The notes: generated by a model from the sequence alone, not told the origin. A stretch of DNA of 12,777 nt from an uncultured bacterium (GCA_937936675.1 CALDDL010000120.1:1-12777); one strand, 5' to 3'. Counted from the stretch's first letter, positions 1 through 7,151 are shown. Numbers and translations are program-made.

Positions 1-685
1 CCTTCTTCATTAATACCTTTCCTACTGCCACCGATCCCGTGAAAAACAATTTATCAATTCCGCTTTCCAAAAAAAGATCCCCCGCAATTCTACCGGGTAT
101 ATTTACATAATTAAAAACACCATCGGGAAGGTTGGCATATTCGATGCATTCTTTTAGAATTTTACCAACATATTGAGTTTCGGAAGCAACCTTTAGAATT
201 ACACTATTTCCTGCTAATAATCCCATTATTATTTCAGAAAAAGGGATTGCAAATGGATAATTCCATGGCGAGATAATTCCAATAACTCCGAAAGGGACTC
301 TCTGAATTTTGCTTCTTTTATTTATGAATGCAATATTACCGCCTGATACTTTTTCTTCTTTTAAGAATTTCTTTGCATTTTTACAGTAATAAGTTACTGC
401 CATTGCCGCAGGTATAACCTCTGTCGCTAATGAATCAATAATATTTTTACCATTATCTTGAGATATCGTCTTAGCTATCATATCACTATTAGTTAAAATA
501 TAATCTCGAATTCTTTTAATATATTTTAACCGTTCATTAACTCCTATATTATCCCACTTATTTTGGGCAACTCTAGCTTTTTCTACTATTGATTTAAAAT
601 TATTAATGTCTGTTAACGGCATTTCATATAAGAGCTCACCGGTAATCGGATTAAAACATTTTGTGGTTTCGGTTTGATTTGTCAT
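1..685 (-). CDS. Aldehyde dehydrogenase family protein, N-terminal 228 residues (cut by window edge)
   Basis: Family enzymes oxidise aldehydes to carboxylic acids with NAD(P)+; the substrate here cannot be told. The visible part begins MTNQTETTKCFNPITGE and includes the signature ISPWNYPF (about residues 138-145), whose Asn142 is the conserved oxyanion Asn. The cofactor-binding Lys165 follows in LKVASE, where many relatives have KPSE. The nucleotide-binding turn FTGSVAVGK lies at about 215-223. The catalytic Cys and general-base Glu lie beyond the window, so activity cannot be judged. No signal peptide is seen, so it is probably cytosolic. The ATG at 683-685 is chosen because the family's usual N-terminal 'NP.TGE' element follows it at once; the upstream purine stretch is only a weak ribosome binding site. 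It is divergent from tex across 140 bp. Confidence 0.93.
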   Translation of the reverse strand, partial: MTNQTETTKCFNPITGELLYEMPLTDINNFKSIVEKARVAQNKWDNIGVNERLKYIKRIRDYILTNSDMIAKTISQDNGKNIIDSLATEVIPAAMAVTYYCKNAKKFLKEEKVSGGNIAFINKRSKIQRVPFGVIGIISPWNYPFAIPFSEIIMGLLAGNSVILKVASETQYVGKILKECIEYANLPDGVFNYVNIPGRIAGDLFLESGIDKLFFTGSVAVGKVLMKK

Positions 686-707
686 TTTATTTCTTTGAAT
701 TGTTATT

Positions 708-715
708 CAAAATTA
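708..715 (-). promoter_or_regulatory. Candidate -7 promoter element for the aldehyde dehydrogenase gene
   Basis: Read on the minus strand this is TAATTTTG, an exact match to the Bacteroidota -7 consensus TAnnTTTG, 22 bp before the ATG. I see no good TTG-type -33 element at the usual spacing, so this rests on one half of the promoter. Confidence 0.4.
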
Positions 716-741
716 TATAATTTATTTTACATAATGAACAT

Positions 742-764
742 ACTTTAAATAACTTTTTTAAAGT
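742..764. repeat. Short inverted repeat in the ALDH/tex divergent region
   Basis: Seven-base arms ACTTTAA and TTAAAGT are separated by 9 bp, in the middle of the divergent intergenic region. It could be an operator, but arms this short and AT-rich can arise by chance. Confidence 0.25.
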
Positions 765-825
765 GCAAGTGGATAATATTGTATCTATAACGTTAATTTA
801 GGCACTCAATTTTTACAGGATTTTT

Positions 826-2994
826 ATGAACCAATCTTTAATAATAGCAAAAGAATTAAATATTCAAGAAAGACAAGTCAAAGCAGTTTTAGAGCTATTT
901 GCCGAAGGAGCAACCGTACCATTTATCGCCCGATATCGTAAAGAACATACCGGCGGATTAGATGAAGATTTTATCCGTAATATCGAGGATAGAAATTATT
1001 ACTTAACTGTTCTCGAAGAAAGAAAAGAAGCAGTAATAAAAAGTATAGATGAACAGGGTAAATTAACAGATGAATTACGCTCTAAAATAATGGCAGCCAT
1101 TAAATTGCAGGAAGTAGAAGACTTATATCTTCCTTATAAACCAAAAAGAAAAACCCGCGGAACAATCGCAAAAGCAAAAGGTTTAGAGCCCCTTGCTATT
1201 TTTATTCTTGAGAATAATAAATTCGATGGCATCTTAGAGGATGAATTAGCAAAATATATTAATGAGGAATTAGGAGTAAATAATATTGAAGAGGCACTCC
1301 AAGGTGCTAAAGATATTATTGCAGAAATGGTGAGCGAAACAGCCGAAGTAAGACAGGCAGTACGAGAATATCTTTATGATGAATCTCTGCTCGTATCCAC
1401 AAAGGCAGATACTAAAAAGGAAAATATAGCTCCTAAGAAAACAGATGTCTATGAAGTCTATCATAATTTTTCTGCTCCGATAAGTAAAATCAAACCGTAT
1501 CAATTACTTGCTATTAACCGAGGTGAAAAAGAACTTTTCTTAAAAGTAAATCTTAGTTTTGATAAACCATCAATTCTAAAAATTATTTATAAAAATTATT
1601 TTACTTATCAGTATTCCTCACTGGATGAGATATTAAATGAAGTTGTGGATGATTCATTTATGCGTTTGATCTTCCCTTCTGTAGAACGTGAAATAAGAAA
1701 TCAAGTTAGCGAGATTGCCGATTTACATGCTGTAGAAATCTTTGCTTCTAATCTCAAACAATTACTTCTTCAACCACCAATGAGCAATCAAAATATACTC
1801 GGTATAGACCCCGGTTTCTATTCCGGTTCAAAAATTGCAATCATTGATTCGACCGGCAAATATCTTGAAGGAAAGACAATTTACCCTCATCCACCTCAAA
1901 ATCGTTCAAGTGAAGCAAAAGATATAATTTATGATTTTGTTAATAAATATAAAATTAGTTTGATTGCTATCGGTAATGGAACAGCTAGCCGGGAGACCGA
2001 ACTTTTGGTGGCCGAACTTATTAAAGAAAAAAATCTTAAATGCCATTATTTGATTGTTAATGAAGCCGGTGCATCTGTTTATTCTGCAAGTGCCGTTGCT
2101 AAAGATGAATTTCCTGATCTCGAAGCTTCACAAAGGGGTAATATTTCTATCGCCCGCCGTGTACTCGATCCTTTGGCTGAATTAGTGAAGATTGATCCTA
2201 AATCAATTGGTGTCGGATTATATCAACATGATGTGGATCAAAAATTACTCTCAAAGAAATTAGATGATGTTGTAGAAAGTTGCGTTAATTATGTTGGAGT
2301 GGATCTTAATACTGCGTCTGTTTCGCTTCTTAACTATGTATCGGGACTAAATAAAAGAATCGCTAAGAACTTAATTAAACATCGCGAAAAAATCGGCAAA
2401 TTCCATAATCGAAAAGAAATATTGGAAGTATCAGGAATCGGTGAAAAAGCTTTTGAGCAATGTGCAGGATTTTTACGAATTAGAGATGGAGAAAATCCTT
2501 TCGATAATACTTCAATTCATCCGGAATCTTATGAAGCCGCAAATAAATTATTAAAACTTTGCGACCTCTCCTCTACTCATATAAATGAAAAAGGAAATTT
2601 AGTTGAATTATTTGTTCGGACTAAAGGCACTCAAAAAGTTGCCGATGAAATCGGAATAGGCGAACCGACATTAATCGATATTTTAGAAAACCTCAAGAAA
2701 CCTGGGAGAGATCCTCGTGATGAGATGCCTAAACCAATATTAAGAAGTGATGTATTAAAAATAGAAGACCTCATAGTTGGAATGAAATTAAAAGGAACTA
2801 TCAGAAACGTTGTGGATTTCGGTGCTTTCGTCGATATTGGCGTAAAACAGGATGGATTGCTTCATATTTCTCAAATTGCAAATAAATACGTAAAGAATCC
2901 TTTAGAGCTATTGAAAGTCGGCGACATTGTTGACGTAACCATTTTATCGGTTGATATCGTAAAGCAAAGAATAGGATTGAGTTTAATCGCGTAA
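826..2994 (+). CDS. tex: Tex family transcription accessory / RNA-binding protein
   Basis: Tex is a cytosolic nucleic-acid-binding protein related to the eukaryotic elongation factor Spt6 and linked to transcription and RNA decay. The domain order is typical: a helical N-terminal region with GATVPFIARYRKE (about residues 28-40) and LYLPYKPKRKTRGTIAKAKG, a YqgF/RNase H-like domain from about residue 323 (ILGIDPGFYSGSK), tandem helix-hairpin-helix motifs at about 504-553 (VSGLNKRIAK, VSGIGEKAFEQC), and a C-terminal S1 domain at about 652-722 (VDFGAFVDIGVKQDGLLHIS). At 722 residues it is somewhat shorter than many homologues because it stops right after the S1 domain. The ATG follows ACAGGA at 5-base spacing. 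It converges with the next gene, 18 bp away. Identification is firm; the exact cellular role in this organism is not. Confidence 0.97.
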   Translation: MNQSLIIAKELNIQERQVKAVLELFAEGATVPFIARYRKEHTGGLDEDFIRNIEDRNYYLTVLEERKEAVIKSIDEQGKLTDELRSKIMAAIKLQEVEDLYLPYKPKRKTRGTIAKAKGLEPLAIFILENNKFDGILEDELAKYINEELGVNNIEEALQGAKDIIAEMVSETAEVRQAVREYLYDESLLVSTKADTKKENIAPKKTDVYEVYHNFSAPISKIKPYQLLAINRGEKELFLKVNLSFDKPSILKIIYKNYFTYQYSSLDEILNEVVDDSFMRLIFPSVEREIRNQVSEIADLHAVEIFASNLKQLLLQPPMSNQNILGIDPGFYSGSKIAIIDSTGKYLEGKTIYPHPPQNRSSEAKDIIYDFVNKYKISLIAIGNGTASRETELLVAELIKEKNLKCHYLIVNEAGASVYSASAVAKDEFPDLEASQRGNISIARRVLDPLAELVKIDPKSIGVGLYQHDVDQKLLSKKLDDVVESCVNYVGVDLNTASVSLLNYVSGLNKRIAKNLIKHREKIGKFHNRKEILEVSGIGEKAFEQCAGFLRIRDGENPFDNTSIHPESYEAANKLLKLCDLSSTHINEKGNLVELFVRTKGTQKVADEIGIGEPTLIDILENLKKPGRDPRDEMPKPILRSDVLKIEDLIVGMKLKGTIRNVVDFGAFVDIGVKQDGLLHISQIANKYVKNPLELLKVGDIVDVTILSVDIVKQRIGLSLIA

Positions 2995-3012
2995 TAAATT
3001 TCTTTCGATCTT

Positions 3013-3354
3013 TTAATAAAGCAGGTGGATTTTTGATTTATCAATCCACCCTGCTTGATGCTCGTATTGAACAAAATATATTTTTAAATCGGCTTGATTT
3101 GGATAGTCAACGAAATAGATTTTTTTATCCGCTTGATTAGGATAATCAGTAAAATACCATATACCTTTATTATCATTTGCTCGATTCTGATATTTGGCTT
3201 TATAAACACATAGATCGGCTTGATTTCGGTAATCTACAACATACACTTTTATGTCGGCTTGATGCGGATAATTAACTGAATAGACCTTTTGAGCAGTTGC
3301 AAAAGAAAAGGCAGAGAGATAACAAAGACCAAAAATAAAAATTACTCTAAACAT
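3013..3354 (-). CDS. Secreted 13-residue-repeat protein, septoil-knot (DUF6150-type) family
   Basis: The protein is 113 residues, with an N-terminal signal peptide (MFRVIFIFGLCYLSAFSFAT, cleavage probably near ATAQ-KVY). The mature part is almost entirely six tandem repeats of about 13 residues with consensus K-[VI]-Y-x-V-x-Y-x-[NH]-Q-A-D-x; the third carries a 3-residue insertion (NRANDNKG). This matches my memory of the DUF6150 '7(1) septoil knot domain' family, small proteins for which a highly knotted beta fold has been reported. Biological function is unknown. It should be exported to the periplasm or surface. The ATG has a good ribosome binding site (GAGGTAGATATG). It converges with tex, and its last codons overlap a hairpin. 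The repeat reading is certain; the family name is from recall. Confidence 0.85.
   Translation of the reverse strand: MFRVIFIFGLCYLSAFSFATAQKVYSVNYPHQADIKVYVVDYRNQADLCVYKAKYQNRANDNKGIWYFTDYPNQADKKIYFVDYPNQADLKIYFVQYEHQAGWIDKSKIHLLY
3016..3055 (-). terminator. Probable terminator hairpin overlapping the end of the knot-protein gene
   Basis: On the minus strand AGCAGGGTGGATT pairs with AATCCACCTGCT (one bulged G), followed by TTTATT. The stem lies inside the last dozen codons, just before the stop codon at 3013-3015. The U-tract is short and broken, so termination may be modest. On the plus strand no T-tract follows, so it is a poor terminator for tex. Confidence 0.5.
3089..3263 (-). repeat. 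Internal DNA repeats encoding the NQAD motif
   Basis: Near-identical decamers TCGGCTTGAT (one variant TCCGCTTGAT), as read on the plus strand, occur at 3089, 3128, 3215 and 3254. Spacings are 39, 87 and 39 bp, so all are in frame. They encode the recurring NQAD segment of the repeat protein. The conserved codons suggest duplication of a short unit. Confidence 0.8.
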
Positions 3355-3477
3355 ATCTACCTCAATTTAAATAATTTATCAATCTAATGATTTTACAGAT
3401 AAAATCTAGCCTTATCAATCAGTTTTAGGGCAGTTGAAAGTATTTCACAATCGCAATAACTTTTCTTGAGTCTCATT

Positions 3478-3525
3478 AAAATAAAAAAAGCTTGTTTTCT
3501 TTGACATATCTTAGAAAACAAGCTT
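3478..3525 (-). terminator. Rho-independent terminator downstream of tRNA-Ser(GGA)
   Basis: Perfect 13-bp inverted repeat (arms 3488-3500 and 3513-3525, AAGCTTGTTTTCT and its complement) with a 12-nt loop. Read on the minus strand it is followed by TTTTT-A-TTTT. It begins 13 nt past the tRNA 3' end, the expected position for a tRNA terminator. Confidence 0.85.
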
Positions 3526-3538
3526 ATATTTTTTCCAG

Positions 3539-3625
3539 CGGAGAGGGTGGGATTCGAACCCACGATACCCTTGCGGGTATACTACCTTTCCAGGGTAGCC
3601 AGTTCAACCACTCCTGCACCTATCC
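3539..3625 (-). tRNA. tRNA-Ser (anticodon GGA)
   Basis: This is an 87-nt class II tRNA. The anticodon stem CTACC/GGTAG encloses loop CTGGAAA, giving anticodon GGA (reads UCC/UCU). A long variable arm with stem TACCC/GGGTA is typical of tRNA-Ser. The T arm GTGGG-TTCGAAT-CCCAC is canonical and the discriminator is G, as serine tRNAs require. CCA is not encoded. The acceptor stem GGATAGG/CCTCTCC has one U-C mismatch at position 4-69, which is unusual but not disabling. It has its own promoter (3638-3669) and terminator (3478-3525). Confidence 0.95.
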
Positions 3626-3637
3626 GTTTTCGGGTCT

Positions 3638-3669
3638 CAAATATATTAAAAATCCATTCTTATTACCAA
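3638..3669 (-). promoter_or_regulatory. Promoter of tRNA-Ser(GGA), Bacteroidota type
   Basis: On the minus strand the -7 element is TATATTTG (3638-3645), an exact TAnnTTTG match. An upstream TTG (3667-3669) lies 21 bp away, within the 17-23 bp reported for this promoter class. The -7 element ends 12 bp before the tRNA 5' end, so transcription would start a few bases upstream of the mature tRNA. Confidence 0.7.
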
Positions 3670-3752
3670 TTATTACCTCAAAATCATATATATATTTTTC
3701 CAATAGTTATTTTTTTTGCTATTTTAGCCAATTGAATTTTTTAGTTCATTTT

Positions 3753-3840
3753 GGAAAGGTGGCAGAGTGGTTGAATGCGGCGGTCTCGAAAACCGTTGTT
3801 CCGGATTCCGGAACCGGGGGTTCGAATCCCCCCCTTTCCG
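3753..3840 (+). tRNA. tRNA-Ser (anticodon CGA)
   Basis: This is an 88-nt class II tRNA. Acceptor stem GGAAAGG/CCTTTCC is fully paired and the anticodon loop CTCGAAA gives CGA (reads UCG). A long GC-rich variable arm contains GTTCCGG-AT-TCCGGAAC. The T arm GGGGG-TTCGAAT-CCCCC and discriminator G are canonical; CCA is not encoded. It is transcribed away from the tRNA-Ser(GGA) gene, sharing a 127-bp spacer. I find no exact TAnnTTTG upstream; TATTTTAG at 3720-3727 is the nearest. No terminator is seen before the following coding region, so the two may be cotranscribed. Confidence 0.96.
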
Positions 3841-3864
3841 CATCATTTATTTATGGATTATTTT

Positions 3865-4302
3865 ATGAAATTATATATATCAATTTTTTTGCTGTTTTTT
3901 TCAATTCATATTTATTCGCAATCTGCTGAAGCTTGGGTAGCTTTAACCCCTTCGGATGATCATGCAATCTCAGTGAATGTAACCGGATTAGAAAAATTTA
4001 CTGAAAGTTATTTCTTCGTTTGGACTCTATTTGAATACAGTTCTCCATTACAACTTGAAGAAATTTCTAATGATATTAAAAAAGCCAAATACTACTATAT
4101 TTTTAATAAGGAAACAGAAAAATATAGTCTCCTTCAGGTAATTTATTATAACAGCAAAAATAACGTTATCAAAAGTTTTAGCTATACCAGAGATACTGAT
4201 AACGCAAAGTATAATTTCAATTTCCCGATATATGATCGTGGTGATGAACGAGATATTTTTAATTTCTGCATGAATTATATAACAAAAGCAAATACTAAAT
4301 AA
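3865..4302 (+). CDS. Small secreted protein, possibly related to surface-adhesin E-like proteins
   Basis: This 145-residue protein has a signal peptide (MKLYISIFLLFFSIHIYSQ). The mature part starts SAEAWVALTPSDDHAISVNV. Its order of elements recalls the Adhesin_E-like domain: tryptophan near the start, a central FVWTLFEY strand, YSLLQVIYYN, then a C-terminal PIYDRGDERDIFNFCMNY. That resemblance is by eye. The reading frame stays open further upstream, but it would run into the tRNA, so a later ATG is needed. The ATG at 3865 has GGA seven bases before it and gives a Lys-led signal peptide; the ATG at 3853 lacks a ribosome binding site. The stop overlaps the next start as TAATG, so translation is probably coupled to the SET-domain gene. 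Function is unknown. Confidence 0.75.
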   Translation: MKLYISIFLLFFSIHIYSQSAEAWVALTPSDDHAISVNVTGLEKFTESYFFVWTLFEYSSPLQLEEISNDIKKAKYYYIFNKETEKYSLLQVIYYNSKNNVIKSFSYTRDTDNAKYNFNFPIYDRGDERDIFNFCMNYITKANTK

Positions 4303-4691
4303 TGCCGCTTTTTGAACAGGTTAGCGTAAAAGATTCTCCCTTGCATGGTAAAGGTATTTTCAGCAATCAATTTATTCCCGCCGATACTTTAATTCTAGTA
4401 ATTAAAGGAGAAGAAATTGATGGCACTGAATGCGAACGTAGAGAGAACGAAGAAGATAATGTTTATATTTTTTGGAATGGAGAAGATTCTTATATCGATA
4501 CTAATAATTCAGATAAGATTAAATTTATAAACCATGACTGCAAACCAAACTGCTACGTAGATAATGACGAGGAAGATAATCTTTGTTTATATGCACTTCG
4601 AGATATTAATAAAGATGAAGAACTAACTATTGACTATGGTTATGATGAAATTTATGAAAACTGCAATTGCAGTTCCTGTTCAAATCAATAA
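4302..4691 (+). CDS. SET-domain protein, putative protein-lysine methyltransferase
   Basis: SET enzymes transfer a methyl group from S-adenosylmethionine to protein lysines. This 129-residue protein is almost only a SET domain: HGKGIFSN (residues 15-22, first SAM-contact motif), the FINHDCKPNC pseudoknot motif (75-84, classical NHSCxPN with Asp for Ser), and ELTIDYGYD (107-115, with the conserved Tyr). A C-terminal CNCSSC (121-126) resembles the post-SET cysteine cluster; with Cys80 it could bind one zinc. No signal peptide is seen, so it is cytosolic, unlike its coupled partner. The acidic linkers ENEED and NDEED are notable. The ATG overlaps the preceding stop by one base. It overlaps the 3' end of mtgA by 7 bp on the opposite strand. 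The target is unknown; bacterial SET proteins are scattered and some may be acquired from eukaryotes. Confidence 0.9.
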   Translation: MPLFEQVSVKDSPLHGKGIFSNQFIPADTLILVIKGEEIDGTECERRENEEDNVYIFWNGEDSYIDTNNSDKIKFINHDCKPNCYVDNDEEDNLCLYALRDINKDEELTIDYGYDEIYENCNCSSCSNQ

Positions 4692-5392
4692 AGCTCATTC
4701 ATAATAAATTCCTTACCACCAATAAAATTCATTTGCTTAGTAATGCTGCCTCTTCTACCTTGCATATATCCCGAAGGTCTGCCTGGATTGCGTTTCTTTG
4801 GATTAGGCAGCGATGAAGCAATTAATGCCGCTTCCCCTGCTCCTAATTTTATTGCCGGTTTCTTAAAGTAAGTTTGTGCAGCACTTTCGATTCCATATAA
4901 ATTTTTTCCCATTTCGGCTATATTAAGATAGACTTCTATAATACGCCTCTTCGACCAAATGGTCTCCATTAATACTGTATAATAAGCTTCAACTCCCTTA
5001 CGAATCAAATTTTTATCATTCCATAAAAACATATTTTTTGCCACTTGCATTGAAATAGTACTGGCTCCCCTTTTCCTTTTTCTTCTCTCATTCTCTTTTA
5101 AAGCCTTTTCTACTTGCTCAACGTCAATTCCCCAATGCTCAAAGAATCTCTGATCCTCGGAAGCAATCACTGCTAATGGTGCGTTATAACTTATTTCTGA
5201 AATCGAAACCCATTTTTGCTGATATGGCTTTATGGAAAAGAGTTTCTCCAAATAATTTTCGTTATTACTATTTTGAAATGCACTGCTCGCAGGATTAATA
5301 AAAATAAATAAAATCAAAACGATTATGTTAATTAATACGAACAATAAGCCTGTATAAATTATTTTTTTAATAACATTCCAAAAAGTCTTCAA
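4685..5392 (-). CDS. mtgA: Monofunctional peptidoglycan glycosyltransferase (GT51)
   Basis: MtgA polymerises lipid II into glycan strands on the outer face of the inner membrane. The protein is 235 residues. One N-terminal membrane segment (about residues 12-32) is followed by the GT51 motifs in order: EDQRFFEHWGID (79-90, catalytic Glu79), GASTISMQVAKNMFL (109-123), RKGVEAYYTVLMETIW (131-146, conserved Glu135), RRIIEVYLNIAEMG (149-162) and YGIESAAQTYFKK (166-178). No transpeptidase domain follows, so it is the monofunctional type. The start appears to be TTG at 5390-5392: an in-frame stop lies just upstream, and no ATG occurs before residue 142. GGAG at 5403-5406 lies 10 bases before it. It starts one base after the M14 peptidase stop codon, so the two genes are likely coupled. 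Confidence 0.95.
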   Translation of the reverse strand: MKTFWNVIKKIIYTGLLFVLINIIVLILFIFINPASSAFQNSNNENYLEKLFSIKPYQQKWVSISEISYNAPLAVIASEDQRFFEHWGIDVEQVEKALKENERRKRKRGASTISMQVAKNMFLWNDKNLIRKGVEAYYTVLMETIWSKRRIIEVYLNIAEMGKNLYGIESAAQTYFKKPAIKLGAGEAALIASSLPNPKKRNPGRPSGYMQGRRGSITKQMNFIGGKEFIMNELY

Positions 5393-5393
5393 C

Positions 5394-7151
5394 TTATTTT
5401 AGCTCCGTATTTATTTTATATATCGGATATACATTTAAATTACTATCATAATATGGAGAACGCTCATAAATAAAATTTAATCTCTGATAGGGATTATTCC
5501 TAAATTTTTCATCTTGTGCAATTTTCTTCTCAAACTCCGCTTTTAAATTGCTATCATTCATTAACATCTCCTTTGCAATCGGCTCCATCGAGTAATCCTC
5601 AAAATATTCTTTCTGCTCGAATATAGAGTTCAAGAATCCCCATTTCACAAATGAATCAGGACTTTTTGGTTCTAGTAAGTAAACTAATGGAATAAAATTC
5701 TTTTGATTAGTCGAAATAATCAAATCGCCGGGATTAATAGTTACTTCCTTTGAAAACTCATTTGCATTAAATGAAGGTAATTGTCTTCCTTCAAAGGATC
5801 GTGGACTTAATTTCACTTCAGAAAATTTATAAAATTTACCTTTCACCTCTTTAGTAGTATTGTTTTCAATAAAAGTAATTCCATGTAAAACTAAAATATC
5901 TTTTAAATAAGAAAATTGGACAGGAATTACATAATAATTTGGCAGTTTCAATGAATCAGAAGTTTTATATTGAGTATAATAATCCAATAAGAATGTCTTA
6001 GGTATCTTTGTGTATCTAATAATACTATCGCCTGTAATCTCACTTTTATCTAAGTACGATTCAAATCCGAGAAAATCGGTTTTATAAAATTTATTTAAAA
6101 GCTCATGATTGATTGGCAGCCATTTATCTCCGACAACAAAATTATTCAAAAACCATTTATCGCTTTCTAATTTCTGATTTTTTAATTGCCTTTGATTTTG
6201 TGAAACAATTTTCATCATACTCAACAATGCTGAATAAGTGGCATAAACTCTATTTTTGAAAGGCTTTAGAGAATGAGTTTCAATCAATACCCCGGGGACT
6301 CCACGCATCGAAGAATAACCATGAGAAAATCTTGGAGAAGAATTCCATTCTACAATACCATCACTTAATTTCCTCCCCTTAAACCCAAAATACTTAAATA
6401 GCGGATAACCCTCTTTTTTCATCAAATTCTCAAACGAAGGTTCAAATGTTTCTTTAATCCAATTACTTAGCATTGGAGATACCGATATTGTCTCTATGCT
6501 ATATGTTAATTCATACTGCATATCTAATCCATCGGTAGTATGAAGATCGATAAAAAAATCGGGATTAATATCATTCCATAATTTTAAGAAAGCTTTCATT
6601 TCCGGTGCATCAGCCTTCATGAAATCCCTATTTAGATTAAGATTTTGTGCAGTTGTTCTCCATCCCATCTCTTCAGGACCATTTTGATTTATCCGATTAT
6701 ATTTACTAATTCTTTCGTGTCCATCGACATTAAATACAGGAATAATTATAAGAATTTCATTTTCTAATAAATCATTATATTTATTTTCTACTAGAATATC
6801 GCGTGCTAGTAATAAAGAAGCATCTTTACCCTCAATTTCTCCGCTATGAATTCCGCACATTATCAAAGTTTTTGCTTTAGAGGAGTTTTTTAGATCATCA
6901 TAATTAAAAACTCTTTCTTTAGAAATGATAAATGTATATAAAGTTCTCCCCTGTGGTGAAACTCCGAAAGGAACTAATTTTGCATATTCCGAAAAATTTT
7001 CTAATCTTTTTAAGTAGTTAATGGAATTATTATAATCGGGACTTTGTTTATAATTAGTAGATTCAAAAAATGTTTCCCATTTATTATCTTGAGCAGATAA
7101 TGAAGTAATAAATAAAGCAATAAAGAAGATATTTAATAGAATTTTTTTCAT
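5394..7151 (-). CDS. Secreted M14-family zinc carboxypeptidase-like metallopeptidase
   Basis: M14 peptidases are zinc enzymes, mostly carboxypeptidases, some of which cut peptidoglycan peptides. This 585-residue protein has a signal peptide (MKKILLNIFFIALFITSLSAQ). The zinc ligands are visible: HSGEIEGKD (His102, Glu105) and FIDLHTTDG (His204). NLNRDF (Asn174-Arg175) fits the substrate-carboxylate site, and VLIETHS carries the probable catalytic Glu291. The catalytic domain spans about residues 40-310; the last 270 or so residues are an extension I do not recognise. It belongs to the periplasm or surface. It sits one base upstream of mtgA, which suggests an envelope role, but dietary or protein-degrading function is equally possible. 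The start region has only a poor ribosome binding site (TTGGTATAATATG), and TATAAT is directly against the ATG. Confidence 0.92.
   Translation of the reverse strand: MKKILLNIFFIALFITSLSAQDNKWETFFESTNYKQSPDYNNSINYLKRLENFSEYAKLVPFGVSPQGRTLYTFIISKERVFNYDDLKNSSKAKTLIMCGIHSGEIEGKDASLLLARDILVENKYNDLLENEILIIIPVFNVDGHERISKYNRINQNGPEEMGWRTTAQNLNLNRDFMKADAPEMKAFLKLWNDINPDFFIDLHTTDGLDMQYELTYSIETISVSPMLSNWIKETFEPSFENLMKKEGYPLFKYFGFKGRKLSDGIVEWNSSPRFSHGYSSMRGVPGVLIETHSLKPFKNRVYATYSALLSMMKIVSQNQRQLKNQKLESDKWFLNNFVVGDKWLPINHELLNKFYKTDFLGFESYLDKSEITGDSIIRYTKIPKTFLLDYYTQYKTSDSLKLPNYYVIPVQFSYLKDILVLHGITFIENNTTKEVKGKFYKFSEVKLSPRSFEGRQLPSFNANEFSKEVTINPGDLIISTNQKNFIPLVYLLEPKSPDSFVKWGFLNSIFEQKEYFEDYSMEPIAKEMLMNDSNLKAEFEKKIAQDEKFRNNPYQRLNFIYERSPYYDSNLNVYPIYKINTELK
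5403..5406 (-). promoter_or_regulatory. Ribosome binding site fixing the TTG start of mtgA
   Basis: GGAG on the minus strand, inside the last codons of the M14 peptidase gene and 10 bases before TTG. It supports TTG as the true start and coupling to the upstream gene. Confidence 0.65.

Noticed and set aside
3089..3263. Regularly spaced decamers resembling a tiny CRISPR-like array
   Set aside because: The repeats are only 10 bp, in frame, and encode a recurring protein motif; spacing follows the 13-residue period.
3539..3840. tRNA genes as an integration site for a mobile element
   Set aside because: No integrase, no direct repeat of a tRNA 3' end and no shift in gene content nearby.
3775..3864. 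Upstream extension of the secreted-protein gene
   Set aside because: It would start within tRNA-Ser(CGA) and put an Arg/Pro-rich stretch before an obvious signal peptide; the ATG at 3865 has the better start context.
3492..3929. Open reading frame on plus spanning both tRNA-Ser genes
   Set aside because: It runs through one tRNA in antisense and the other in sense, has no ribosome binding site and gives a low-complexity product. It is an artefact of tRNA sequence.
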